Source: an uncultured Roseateles sp. (GTDB taxonomy: Bacteria > Pseudomonadota > Gammaproteobacteria > Burkholderiales > Burkholderiaceae). Taken from it: a stretch of 27,304 bases of DNA. The stretch is from positions 1 to 27,304 of the forward strand of contig CAMLKW010000031.1 of the NCBI GenBank assembly GCA_946480605.1. Reading direction: 5' to 3'. The position numbers were made by a program, and so were the translations under genes. A model generated the notes under the pieces. It saw nothing but the letters and a program-made list of their open reading frames with translations, was not told where the DNA came from and did not search any database. Shown piece after piece: positions 7,631 to 15,749 of the stretch (position 1 is its first letter; every line of letters starts with the position of its first letter).

Positions 7631-8734
7631 ATGAGCAAGACCCACCCGCTGCGCGGCGCCGGCCGCCTGGCCACGGCCGCCGTCACCGGCATCACCGACC
7701 TGGTCGAGGCCATGCATGCCGAGATCGCCCGGCCGCCGCTGACGGCGCCGCGCCAGCGCACCTCGGGCATCACCGGCCTGGTCTACCGCAGCGTGCGCGG
7801 CGTCACCGGCATCGTCGGCGGCGGGCTGGACCTGGCCCTGGGCGCGCTGACGCCGCTGCTGGGCCAGGCCGACCCCGCGCGCGCCAGCGCGGCACTGGCG
7901 GCGCTGAACGGCGTGCTGGGCGATTACCTCGAAGCCACCGCCAACCCGCTGGCCACGCCCATGGGCCTGCACCCGCTGGTGGACGGCGCGACCGGCCCGC
8001 CCCTGGTGCTGCTGCACGGCCTGTGCATGAACGAGGCGCAGTGGCGGCGCCAAGCCGGCGAAGAAGGCGCCGACTTCCCCGCCGCGTTGGCACGGCTGGG
8101 CTACCGGCCGCTGGGCCTGCGCTACAACAGCGGCCGCGCCATCTGGCGCAATGGCGCCGAACTGGCCGCCCTGCTGTACGAACTGCCCGGCCCGCTGACG
8201 CTGCTGGGGCACAGCATGGGCGGCTTGGTCGCGCGCAGCGCCATCGCCCAGGCCGGGCGCAGGCGCTGGCCGCGGCGGCTGCAGGCCCTGGTCACGCTGG
8301 GTACGCCCCACCTCGGCGCGCCGCTGGAGCGTGGCGGCCAGCAGGTGCAGCGGCTGCTGGCCGTCAGCGCCTATGCGCGCCCGCTGGCCGCGCTGGCCGC
8401 AAGGCGCAGCGCCGGCATCCGCGACCTGGCGCACGCCAGCCTGCTGGAAGCCGATGCGGGCGTGGCCAGCCGCGTCCCGCTGCCCGACGGCCTGCCCTGC
8501 TACGCCATCGCCGCCACCACGGCCAAGCGCCCCACCGGACCGCCGGCCCGCTGGCTGGGCGACGGCCTGGTGCCCGTGGCCAGCGCGCTGGGCCAGCACC
8601 GCGAGGCCGCCCGCCGGCTGGCCTTCACCGACACGGCGCTGTTCACCGGCATGGGCCATCTAGCGCTGCAGACCGACCCCGCCGTGCTGCAGCAGCTGCT
8701 GCGGTGGCTGGCGCCGCAAGCGCGCACGGCTTGA
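7631..8734 (+). CDS. Alpha/beta hydrolase (lipase/esterase-like)
   Basis: A 367-residue alpha/beta-hydrolase. The core begins around residue 123 with PPLVLLHGLCMNEAQW (oxyanion-hole HG), the nucleophile is S195 in LLGHSMGGLV, a candidate acid lies in LGDGLVPVASA, and the catalytic His is probably in GMGHLALQ near the C-terminus. The pattern resembles PGAP1-like lipases and esterases. The 120-residue N-terminal extension contains repeated GITGL/GVTGIVGGGLDL segments, which resemble regions found in polyester or lipid-associated hydrolases, but I do not recognise the domain. There is no clear signal peptide. The ATG at 7631 is preceded only by a weak ribosome-binding site. It lies 41 bases after the lactonase gene. 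Confidence 0.8.
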   Translation: MSKTHPLRGAGRLATAAVTGITDLVEAMHAEIARPPLTAPRQRTSGITGLVYRSVRGVTGIVGGGLDLALGALTPLLGQADPARASAALAALNGVLGDYLEATANPLATPMGLHPLVDGATGPPLVLLHGLCMNEAQWRRQAGEEGADFPAALARLGYRPLGLRYNSGRAIWRNGAELAALLYELPGPLTLLGHSMGGLVARSAIAQAGRRRWPRRLQALVTLGTPHLGAPLERGGQQVQRLLAVSAYARPLAALAARRSAGIRDLAHASLLEADAGVASRVPLPDGLPCYAIAATTAKRPTGPPARWLGDGLVPVASALGQHREAARRLAFTDTALFTGMGHLALQTDPAVLQQLLRWLAPQARTA

Positions 8735-8794
8735 CCGGCGTCAAGGCCGAGCCGGCATGCCGTCGCGATCATGGGCTCGCTCAAGGAGCAGCCC

Positions 8795-9382
8795 ATGCCC
8801 ACACGCCTCGTCGTCATCCAGGCCCACCCCGACCCCGCCGGCGGCCATCTGTGCCATGCGCTGGCCCGGGCCTATGCCGACGGCGCCCGCGAGGCGGGCC
8901 ATGAGCTGCGCGTCATCGACGTGGCGCAGCTGGACTTCCCGCTGCTGCGCTCGCAGCAGGACTGGCTGCATGGCGAGGTGCCGGCCACGCTGAAGCCCGC
9001 GCAGGACGACATCCGCTGGGCCGACCACCTGGTGTTCTTCTTCCCGCTGTGGCTGGGCGACATGCCGGCGCTGCTGAAGGCTTTCCTGGAGCAGATCGCG
9101 CGGCCCGGCTTTGCGTTCGAGCATGTCGAAGGCAACCCGCTGGGCAAGAAGCTGCTGGGCGGTCGCTCCGCCCATGTGGTGGTCACCATGGGCATGCCGG
9201 CGCTGGTCTACCGCTGGATCTTCCGCGCCCACTCGCTGCGCTCGCTGGAGCGCAACATCCTGGGCTTCGTGGGCATAGGCCCCATCCGCGAGACGCTGGT
9301 CGGCGGCGTGGACGGCCTGGGCGCAGAGGGCGTGGCGCACTGGTGCACGCAGATGGCGGCGCTGGGGCAGCTGGGCGACTGA
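8795..9382 (+). CDS. NAD(P)H-dependent oxidoreductase, flavodoxin-like fold
   Basis: A 195-residue cytoplasmic protein of the flavodoxin_2/NAD(P)H:quinone oxidoreductase family, expected to bind FMN or FAD and reduce quinones or similar acceptors. It opens with RLVVIQAHPDPAGGHLCHALARAY, the phosphate-binding loop of this family, and has the conserved WADHLVFFFPLWLGDMPALLKAFLEQ region and a GMPALVYRWIF segment. The ATG at 8795 is preferred over one at 8771 because AAGGAG lies at the right distance before it, and because the family begins directly with the first beta-strand. It lies 60 bases after the hydrolase gene. Confidence 0.87.
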   Translation: MPTRLVVIQAHPDPAGGHLCHALARAYADGAREAGHELRVIDVAQLDFPLLRSQQDWLHGEVPATLKPAQDDIRWADHLVFFFPLWLGDMPALLKAFLEQIARPGFAFEHVEGNPLGKKLLGGRSAHVVVTMGMPALVYRWIFRAHSLRSLERNILGFVGIGPIRETLVGGVDGLGAEGVAHWCTQMAALGQLGD

Positions 9383-9457
9383 GGCCGTCGCCTGCGCGAC
9401 GAGCAGGCGGCCGCCGCCGCCGCTAAGCTGGCCGGCTACCCAGCCAGGAGACGCGCC

Positions 9458-11662
9458 ATGCCCGACCGCCACTACCGCATCTGCCCCTTGTGCGAGGCCT
9501 GCTGCGGCCTGGAGATCAGGACCGAGGGCGCCCAGGTCGTCAGCATCCGCGGGGCCGAGAACGATGTCTTCAGCCGTGGCTACCTGTGCCCCAAGGGCGT
9601 CAGCCTGAAGGACCTGCACGAAGACCCCGACCGCCTTCGCACGCCGCTGATCAAGCGCGACGGCCGCTTCGTCGAGGCCAGCTGGGAGGAGGCCTTCGCC
9701 GAGATCGAACGGCGGCTGCTGCCCATCCACCGCGAGCAAGGGCCCGATGCCGTCGCGCTGACCATCGGCAACCCCGCCGCGCACAAGGTCAACCTGCTGG
9801 CCTACACGCCGCGGCTCGTGAAGTCGCTGGGCTCCCGCAACGTGATGAGCGCGTCCACGCTGGACCAGATGCCCAAGCAGCTGAGCGCCGGGCTGATGTT
9901 CGGCCACTGGCTGAGCATCCCGCTGCCCGACATCGAGCGCTGCGACTACCTGCTCATCCTCGGCGCCAACCCCATGGTCAGCAACGGCAGCCTGTGGACC
10001 GTGCCCGACTACCGCGGCAAGGCCAAGGCCATGCGGGCGCGCGGCGGTCGCATCGTCGTCGTGGACCCGCGCCGCAGCGAGACGGCCGCCGCGGCCGACG
10101 AGCACCTGGCCATCCGCCCCGGCGGCGACGCGCTGCTGCTGGCCGGCATCGCGCACACGCTGTTCGCCGAGGGCCTGGTGAAGCTGGGCCGGCTGGCCGA
10201 GCATGTGAACGGCCTGGACGACGCCCGCGCCGCGCTGCAGCCCTTTGCGCCCGAGGCGACGGCGGCCGGCTGCGGCATCGCGGCCGAGGTGCAGCGCCGC
10301 CTGGCGCGCGAGCTGGCCGCCGCACCGCGCGCGGCCGTCTACGGCCGCATCGGCACCTGCACGCAGCGCTTCGGCACGGTGAACTCCTGGCTGGTGGACC
10401 TGATCAACGCGCTGACCGGCAACCTGGACCGCGAGGGCGGCGCGATGTTCGCGAAGGCCGCGGCCTTCGCGGCCAACACGCAGAACCGGCCCGGCAACGG
10501 CAAGGGCGTCACCACCGGCCGGCGCGTGAGCCGCGTGTCCGGCGCGCCCGAGGTCTATGGCGAGCTGCCCATCACCGTGCTGGCCGAGGAGATCGAGACC
10601 CCGGGCGAGGGCCAGGTGCGCGCGCTGATCACCATTGCCAGCAACCCGGTGCTGTCCGCGCCCGGCGGGCCGCGCATCGCCAGGGCGCTGGAGCAGCTCG
10701 ACTTCATGCTGAGCCTGGACATCTACGTCAACGAGACCACGCGGCATGCCGACGTCATCCTGCCAGGCCTGTCGCCGCTGGAGGACTTGCACTTCGACGT
10801 GGCCTTCCCGCAGCTCAGCCACCGCAACCATGCGCGCTTCTCCGGCCCGGTGTTCGACGCGCCCGCCGGCACGCCGCAGGAGTGGCAGACCATCCTGAAG
10901 CTGTGCGCGCTGCTGGAAGGCCGCGGGCTGGACGTGGACGTGCAGCAGCTGGACGACGAGGCCATTGCCGCGGACGTGCAGCGCGCGGCCGGCGACGCCG
11001 CGCCCGCCATCCTGGCCGCGCTGCAGCCCTGGCGCGGGCCGGAGCGCCTCATCGACCTGCAGCTGCGCATGGGCCCCTACGGCGACCAGTTCGGCCGCCG
11101 GCCCGAGGGCCTGACGCTGGCCAAGGTCCGGGCCGCCAGCACGGTCGAGGGCGGCGGCGTGGACCTGGGCGCGTTGACCCCCCGCATCCCCGAGCTGCTG
11201 CGCACGCCCAGCGGCAAGATCGAGCTGGCGCCGCCGGCCATCCTGGCCGACCTCGCGCAGGTGAAGGCCGCGCCCGCCCCGGCCTTCAGCCTCATCGGCC
11301 GGCGCGACACCCGCTCGGGCAACAGCTGGATGCACAACCTGCCGGTGCTGGCCAAGGGCCCGGAGCGCTGCACGCTGCTGGTCAACCCCGGCGACGCCGA
11401 CCGGCTGGGCCTGGCCGAGTTCGCCAAGGTCAAGAGCGCCGTGGGCGAGTTGGTCGCACGCGTGGAGCGCAGCGCCGACATGGCACCCGGCGTCGTCAGC
11501 CTGCCGCATGGCTGGGGCCATGACCTGGACGGCGTGCAACTGGCCGTGGCCCGCGAGCGGCCCGGCGTCAACCTGAACGCGCTGCTGGACGATGCGGCCC
11601 GCGACCCGCTCTCCGGCAATGCGGTGCTCAGCGGCGTGGCGGTGGAGATCACTGCGGCTTGA
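9458..11662 (+). CDS. Molybdopterin-dependent oxidoreductase, substrate unknown
   Basis: A 734-residue member of the DMSO reductase superfamily, expected to carry bis-MGD molybdenum and one [4Fe-4S] cluster. Cluster ligands are C9, C12, C16 and C44 (CPLCEACC ... YLCPKG). The GANPMVSNG segment is typical of pterin binding, and the C-terminal region (about 615-734) fits the dinucleotide-binding domain. At the usual metal-ligand position the sequence reads SASTLDQMP (131-139), with no Cys or selenocysteine; S, T or D would be the candidate ligand. No signal peptide or partner subunit is adjacent, so it is probably a cytoplasmic enzyme fed by a soluble carrier. AGGAG precedes the ATG at proper distance. 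The stop overlaps the convergent LytTR regulator by 14 bases. Confidence 0.88.
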   Translation: MPDRHYRICPLCEACCGLEIRTEGAQVVSIRGAENDVFSRGYLCPKGVSLKDLHEDPDRLRTPLIKRDGRFVEASWEEAFAEIERRLLPIHREQGPDAVALTIGNPAAHKVNLLAYTPRLVKSLGSRNVMSASTLDQMPKQLSAGLMFGHWLSIPLPDIERCDYLLILGANPMVSNGSLWTVPDYRGKAKAMRARGGRIVVVDPRRSETAAAADEHLAIRPGGDALLLAGIAHTLFAEGLVKLGRLAEHVNGLDDARAALQPFAPEATAAGCGIAAEVQRRLARELAAAPRAAVYGRIGTCTQRFGTVNSWLVDLINALTGNLDREGGAMFAKAAAFAANTQNRPGNGKGVTTGRRVSRVSGAPEVYGELPITVLAEEIETPGEGQVRALITIASNPVLSAPGGPRIARALEQLDFMLSLDIYVNETTRHADVILPGLSPLEDLHFDVAFPQLSHRNHARFSGPVFDAPAGTPQEWQTILKLCALLEGRGLDVDVQQLDDEAIAADVQRAAGDAAPAILAALQPWRGPERLIDLQLRMGPYGDQFGRRPEGLTLAKVRAASTVEGGGVDLGALTPRIPELLRTPSGKIELAPPAILADLAQVKAAPAPAFSLIGRRDTRSGNSWMHNLPVLAKGPERCTLLVNPGDADRLGLAEFAKVKSAVGELVARVERSADMAPGVVSLPHGWGHDLDGVQLAVARERPGVNLNALLDDAARDPLSGNAVLSGVAVEITAA

Positions 11663-12404
11663 ACAGGCCCTGAAAGGGGCGCGACACGGCCAGCGTGTCG
11701 GCCGTGTCGCGCAGGCGCAGCCGCATGCCGCCGTCGTCGTCGCGCACGGCGCTGGCGATCTGCGCGCTGGCGACGACGGTGGAGCGGTGCACCTGCTGGA
11801 AGCGCGCCGGGTCCAGCAGGGCCAGCAAGTCCTTCAGCGGCGTGCGCAGCAGCGCGTCGCGCGGCTCGCCGCCTTCCGCGTACACCACGCGCGTGTAGCG
11901 GCTGTCGGACTCGAAGTACAGGACGTCGGCGATGCGGATCAGCCGCACCTCCTTGCCCATGCCGGCCTGCAGCGTGTCGGGCCAGGCCGGGCGGCGCTGG
12001 CTGCCCGCCAGTTGCACCAGCAGGCGCTGCAGCGCGTCGTTGTCGGCCGCCGGGCGCTGCTTCAGCCGCGTGACGGTCTGCGCCAGGCGCTCGGGGTCCA
12101 GCGGCTTGACGAGATAGTCCACCGCGCCGGCATCGAAGGCCTGCAGCGCATGGTCGCCGAACGCGGTGACGAACACCACCGGGCAGCGCCCCGCGATGCG
12201 CCGCGCCACGTCGATGCCCGACAGGCCCGGCATGCGGATGTCCAGGAAGCACACGTCGGGCTCATGGGCCAGCCACTGGTCCCAGGCGTCCGCGCCGTGC
12301 GTGGCCTGCGCCACGATGCGGGCCTCGGGCCAGGCCGCGGCCAGCGCCTCGGCCAGTTGTTCGCGGGGCGCGGGCTCGTCGTCGGCGATCAGCAGTCTTG
12401 TCAT
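11649..12404 (-). CDS. LytTR-family response regulator (LytR/AlgR type)
   Basis: A 251-residue cytoplasmic regulator. The receiver (about 1-120) has D8/D9, phosphoacceptor D55 in VCFLDIRMPGLSG, T/S at VFVTAFG and the K in VKPLDPE. The C-terminal LytTR DNA-binding domain (about 145-250) has IRIADVLYFESDSRYTRVVY, LLRTPLKDLLALLDPARFQQVHRSTVV and ends in VSRPFQGLFKPQ, all usual for the family. Its ATG overlaps the stop of the LytS-type kinase by four bases (ATGA), indicating translational coupling. Its 3' end overlaps the molybdoenzyme gene on the other strand, so no terminator can lie between them. Target genes are unknown. Confidence 0.94.
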   Translation of the reverse strand: MTRLLIADDEPAPREQLAEALAAAWPEARIVAQATHGADAWDQWLAHEPDVCFLDIRMPGLSGIDVARRIAGRCPVVFVTAFGDHALQAFDAGAVDYLVKPLDPERLAQTVTRLKQRPAADNDALQRLLVQLAGSQRRPAWPDTLQAGMGKEVRLIRIADVLYFESDSRYTRVVYAEGGEPRDALLRTPLKDLLALLDPARFQQVHRSTVVASAQIASAVRDDDGGMRLRLRDTADTLAVSRPFQGLFKPQ

Positions 12405-13552
12405 GGCGTGATGGTGATTTCGGCGCGTGTGCCGCCTTCGGCACGGGCCTGCAGCGTGAAGCGGGCCCGGTCGCCGAAGTGGTGCCGCAGCCGCTGGCGC
12501 AGGTTGGCCAGGCCCACGTCGTCATGCGCATCATCGGCCAGGCCCAGGCCGTCGTCGTCGACGCGCAGCCACCAGGCGCCGCCCGCCTCGCCGCCGGCGC
12601 GCAGCACCAGATGGCCGTCGCCGATCTTGGGCTCCAGGCCGTGTTCCACGGCGTTCTCCACCAGCGTCAGCAGCAGGCCCGGTGGCAGCTCCCGTGGCAT
12701 CAGCGCGGCCGGCACGTGGATCTCGCCCTGCACGCGCCCCGCCAGACGCGCATCCAGGATGGCCAGGTAGTGGCGCACGGCCTGCACCTCGTCGGCCAGC
12801 GGCACCGTGGGGCGGCCCAGCATCTCGGTGCTGCGGCGCAGGAAGCCGGTCAGCTCGCGCAGCAGCGGGCCGGCACGCTCGTCGCGGCGGTCCACCCAGT
12901 GCTGCAGCGTGGCCAGCGTGTTGAAGACGAAGTGCGGATGGATCTGCGCCTGCAGCAGCCGCAGGTCGGCCTCGGCGGCGGCGCGGGCGGCGGCGTCGCG
13001 TTCGGCCACCAGTTGCAGCCGGGCCAGTTGGCGCTCGCCCGCCGCGCGGCCGGCGCGGGCCACCACGCCCAGCAGCAGCAGGATGCCACCCCCGATGGGC
13101 ACGATGGCAAACAGCATGCGCTGCAGGCGCCCGACGTCCAGCGCGGCGTCGAGGCCATGCATTCCCACCCGTATCAGCACGACGGCCGTCACACCCACCG
13201 CCAACCCACGCACGAAGCCGCGCACGAGCTTGTTGGGTGCCATCTTCTGCGGCGCCAGCCAGGCGCCCAGCAGCGCGACGCTCAGCCCGATCCAGACGGC
13301 TGCGGCAATGCCCAGTGCTTCACCCCAGCCGCGCCCCTGGTCGTGCAGCCAAAGGACCGCGCCGGCCAGCACCAGCAGCCAACCGGCCCAGGCCCACAGG
13401 CCTTGGCGGGAGTAGAGGTAGGCATCGGCCAGCTCGACCCGCTCGCGCAGCGTCGGTTCGTCACGGCCGATGCGCTCGTAGTGCGGGAGGGCCCAGCGGT
13501 AGTACCAGCGCTGGAAGCGGTTGCCGGTGGCGAGGGGGTTGGTGGCGTCCAT
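12401..13552 (-). CDS. LytS-type sensor histidine kinase
   Basis: A 383-residue inner-membrane kinase that would phosphorylate the overlapping LytTR regulator. Four hydrophobic segments lie at about residues 52-70, 78-100, 113-130 and 147-165, followed by a coiled linker rich in Ala, Arg and Glu. The His_kinase domain has H207 in AQIHPHFVFNTLATLQ, where the family usually has NPHFLFN, and the ATPase part has LLLTLVENAVEHGL and a DDDGLGL G-box. The ATG at 13552 is chosen over upstream ATGs because a TAGAGT -10-like hexamer lies only 7 bases before it, so longer forms would begin upstream of transcription. It is divergent from the riboswitch-protease unit. The stimulus is unknown. Confidence 0.92.
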   Translation of the reverse strand: MDATNPLATGNRFQRWYYRWALPHYERIGRDEPTLRERVELADAYLYSRQGLWAWAGWLLVLAGAVLWLHDQGRGWGEALGIAAAVWIGLSVALLGAWLAPQKMAPNKLVRGFVRGLAVGVTAVVLIRVGMHGLDAALDVGRLQRMLFAIVPIGGGILLLLGVVARAGRAAGERQLARLQLVAERDAAARAAAEADLRLLQAQIHPHFVFNTLATLQHWVDRRDERAGPLLRELTGFLRRSTEMLGRPTVPLADEVQAVRHYLAILDARLAGRVQGEIHVPAALMPRELPPGLLLTLVENAVEHGLEPKIGDGHLVLRAGGEAGGAWWLRVDDDGLGLADDAHDDVGLANLRQRLRHHFGDRARFTLQARAEGGTRAEITITP

Positions 13553-13559
13553 GGCCGGC

Positions 13560-13565
13560 ACTCTA
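13560..13565 (-). promoter_or_regulatory. Candidate -10 box of the LytS/LytTR operon
   Basis: TAGAGT on the minus strand, ending 7 bases before the kinase ATG at 13552. This predicts initiation at the start codon itself, and no Shine-Dalgarno sequence is present. Confidence 0.42.
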
Positions 13566-13653
13566 GGGGCGGGCCAAGGGGGCGCTGTCGATGGAGCGGC
13601 GAATCGCATCTGGCGCTGCATGAAACACCGCCGGACCTGCACGAAGCGCCGCC

Positions 13654-13671
13654 TGTGTCCCGCCGGACACA
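13654..13671. promoter_or_regulatory. Palindrome TGTGTCC-N4-GGACACA in the divergent region
   Basis: A perfect 7-base inverted repeat with a 4-base spacer, about 100 bases upstream of the LytS gene and about 110 bases before the -10 box of the protease unit. CGCCGGAC inside it also occurs about 32 bases to the left. It could be an operator for either divergent unit; no regulator can be named. Confidence 0.35.
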
Positions 13672-13779
13672 AAGCGCATCAACGCCAGACACGCGCCGTG
13701 GCCACAGTCCGCCCCAGGCAACGCGGCAGATGTCACGCGCCCTTTGCGGGGCGGCACGCACATCCCAGCCCCTCACGCC

Positions 13780-13785
13780 TAGACT
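13780..13785 (+). promoter_or_regulatory. Candidate -10 box of the riboswitch-protease transcript
   Basis: TAGACT with a predicted start near 13792, which is exactly where the riboswitch begins. The -35 region is weak, so an activator may be needed. Confidence 0.5.
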
Positions 13786-13791
13786 GCTTTC

Positions 13792-13882
13792 CATCAACCC
13801 AGAGGGCAAACCCGTCGAAAGGCGGGGACGCAAAGCTTCCGGCCTACCGCACGCCAGGTGCCAGGGCAGCGGGGCCGCCAGG
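13792..13882 (+). ncRNA. Cyclic di-GMP-I riboswitch (GEMM) aptamer
   Basis: The GEMM-I consensus is recognisable by eye. AGGGCAAACC at 13803-13812 is followed by a 5-base stem closed by a GAAA tetraloop (13812-13825), then GGGACGCAAAGC (13824-13835), TCCGGCCTA (13838-13846), a second hairpin and the conserved GCAGCGGGG at 13866-13874. These are the hallmark segments of the class I c-di-GMP aptamer, including the tetraloop and its receptor partner region. It lies 48 bases upstream of the sedolisin-type protease start, directly after a -10 box. The 378-base gap 13553-13930 otherwise holds only the divergent promoters and the palindrome. Exact ends are approximate. Confidence 0.92.
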
Positions 13883-13926
13883 ACCGCAGGGTCTTGACGG
13901 GCGTGGCCCTCTTCACCGCAAGACCC
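13880..13926 (+). promoter_or_regulatory. Riboswitch expression platform: start-occluding hairpin and alternative
   Basis: GGGTCTTG (13889-13896) pairs perfectly with CAAGACCC (13919-13926), which ends four bases before the ATG at 13931 and would occlude ribosome access. The left arm can instead pair with AGGACC (13880-13885) through GGTCTT (13890-13895) in a hairpin touching the aptamer's 3' edge. The two folds exclude each other, as in a translational switch. Whether ligand turns translation on or off cannot be read from the sequence. No U-run is present, arguing against a transcriptional terminator. Confidence 0.6.
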
Positions 13927-13930
13927 GGCC

Positions 13931-15697
13931 ATGCGCAGCACCCCCCTCTCCTGGACCCTGGGCCTCCTGACCGCCGCGGCGCTGACCGCCTGCGGAGGCG
14001 GCGACGGCAGCAGCAGCGACACCAGCGTGACGACCCAGTCCGCCGAGCTGCCCGGCAGCGCCACGCTGAGCGTGGACCTCGACGACCCGGCCGCAGGCGC
14101 GCTGGCCCAGCCCAGCTTCCACGCCGCCGCCGTGGAGCTGGACGAGCCCGACAACGCCGCCGAACCGCACCGCGCCGTCGCCTCATCCGGCCTGTCCACC
14201 AAGGGCCTGACGCTGGATGTGCTGGACGCCGCCATGCGCCGCCGCGCGCTGGCCGGCAGCGACGCCGCGCCGCTGGCCACCAGCACGGTGGTGACGACCT
14301 ACACGCCGGCGCAGGTGCGCGCCGCCTATGGCCTGCCGGCATTGACGGCCTCCGCCGCGCAGCTGGGTGCCGGGCAGACCATCTACATCGTCAACGCCAA
14401 GCACGACCCCAACATCGCCGCCGAGCTGGCCGCGTTCAACAGCAAGTTCGGCCTGCCCACCTGCAGCACGCGCACGCTGGCGGCCAACGCCACGCTGCCG
14501 CTGACCGCCGCGTCCGCCAGCGCCTGCGAGCTGGTCATCGCCTACAGCACGGCGGCCGGCGCCCTCACCGCCACGGCTCCGGCCTATGACAGCGGCTGGG
14601 CCACCGAGATCGCGCTGGACGTGCAATGGGCCCACGCCATCGCGCCGCTGGCCCGCATCGTCCTCATCGAGGCGCCGGACGCCAGCGTCGGCAGCCTGTC
14701 CAACGCCGTCGCGCTGGCCAACAAGATGGGCGCCGGCGTCGTGTCCATGAGCTTCGGCGCCGCCGAGGGCAGCTGGACCAGCGCCTACGACCAGGTCTTC
14801 TCCACGTCGGGCATGACCTATCTGGCCGCCACCGGCGACGACGGCACGCAGGTGCTGTGGCCGTCGGTGTCCAGCAAGGTGCTGGCCGTGGGCGGCACGA
14901 CGCTGACCTACGCCGGCAGCGGCACGACGCGCAGCGAGACCACCTGGAGCGGCACCGGCGGCGGCACCAGCGCCTATGTGGCGCTGCCCAGCTACCAGAG
15001 CGGCAGCATCGGTGGCTACGCGCGCCGCGCGGTGGCCGACGTGGCCTTCAACGCCGACCCCAACTCGGGCCAGTACGTGGCCCTCATCGCGCCGGGCACG
15101 ACGACCCCGCGCTGGATCAGCGCCGGCGGCACCAGTCTGGCCACACCGCAGTGGGCCGGCCTGGTCGCCGTGGCCAACGCGATGCGCGCGGCCGCGGCCA
15201 AGGCCCCGCTGGGCCAGGTGCACGCCGCCCTCTACCAGGGCATCGGCGTCGTGCCGACGACCTACGCCGCCGCGTTCAAGGACGTGACCACCGGCAGTCA
15301 TGGCAGTTGCGCCACCTGCGCCGCCGTGACCGGCTACGACACGCCCACCGGCTGGGGCACGCCCAATGCCGGCGCGCTGCTGAGCAGCCTGGGTGCCGCG
15401 GCGAGTTCGACCAGCACCAGCACCGTCACCGCACCGCGGCTGACCACCACCCGCCTCAGCGGCGTGGCCGGCCAGGCGCTGAGCGCCAGCATCGGCTACA
15501 GCGCGCCCAGTTCCAGCTCGCTGTCCATCAGCATCGCCGGCATTCCCAGCGGCATGACGTTCGCGGCCGCCAGCGGCGCCATCACCGCCACCTGGGCCAG
15601 GCCGGTGACGGGCAGCTACACGCTGACGATCACGCTGAAGGACAACCTGGGCCAGACGGCCACCGGCACGGTGGCGGTCGTCATCACCGCGAAGTAG
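13931..15697 (+). CDS. Sedolisin (S53)-family serine-carboxyl protease, lipoprotein
   Basis: A 588-residue exported protease. The N-terminus is a lipoprotein signal with lipobox LTAC (Cys 21) followed by a Gly/Ser linker. Catalytic residues fit the sedolisin family: E226 and D230 in WATEIALDVQWAHAI, oxyanion Asp in ATGDDG (about 303) and nucleophile S402 in GGTSLATPQWAG. A calcium site is suggested by FKDVTTG and GYDTPTGWGTP near 460-485. A short propeptide-like region (about 30-120) precedes the catalytic domain, shorter than in classical pro-kumamolisins. After a Ser/Thr linker, residues about 500-588 look like an Ig-like putative domain (LSISIAGIPSGMTF ... TGSYTLTITLKD). A c-di-GMP riboswitch controls the gene, linking extracellular proteolysis to the motile/sessile switch. 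Confidence 0.9.
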   Translation: MRSTPLSWTLGLLTAAALTACGGGDGSSSDTSVTTQSAELPGSATLSVDLDDPAAGALAQPSFHAAAVELDEPDNAAEPHRAVASSGLSTKGLTLDVLDAAMRRRALAGSDAAPLATSTVVTTYTPAQVRAAYGLPALTASAAQLGAGQTIYIVNAKHDPNIAAELAAFNSKFGLPTCSTRTLAANATLPLTAASASACELVIAYSTAAGALTATAPAYDSGWATEIALDVQWAHAIAPLARIVLIEAPDASVGSLSNAVALANKMGAGVVSMSFGAAEGSWTSAYDQVFSTSGMTYLAATGDDGTQVLWPSVSSKVLAVGGTTLTYAGSGTTRSETTWSGTGGGTSAYVALPSYQSGSIGGYARRAVADVAFNADPNSGQYVALIAPGTTTPRWISAGGTSLATPQWAGLVAVANAMRAAAAKAPLGQVHAALYQGIGVVPTTYAAAFKDVTTGSHGSCATCAAVTGYDTPTGWGTPNAGALLSSLGAAASSTSTSTVTAPRLTTTRLSGVAGQALSASIGYSAPSSSSLSISIAGIPSGMTFAAASGAITATWARPVTGSYTLTITLKDNLGQTATGTVAVVITAK

Positions 15698-15710
15698 CCG
15701 CCAAACGACA

Positions 15711-15730
15711 ACGCCGCCCGGAGGCGGCGT
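15711..15730. terminator. Hairpin between convergent genes, probable bidirectional terminator
   Basis: ACGCCGCC pairs perfectly with GGCGGCGT around a CGGA tetraloop, 13 bases after the protease stop and 19 bases after the stop of the convergent small gene. No T-run follows on either strand, so it may only stabilise 3' ends. Confidence 0.55.
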
Positions 15731-15749
15731 GCGACACGGTCCGGCGCGA

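Noticed and set aside
8741..11539. A 932-codon open frame on the minus strand opposite the molybdoenzyme and its upstream neighbour
   Set aside because: Low-complexity, Ala/Gly/Gln/Arg-rich translation without domains, spanning two well-supported genes on the other strand; an artefact of GC-rich codon use.
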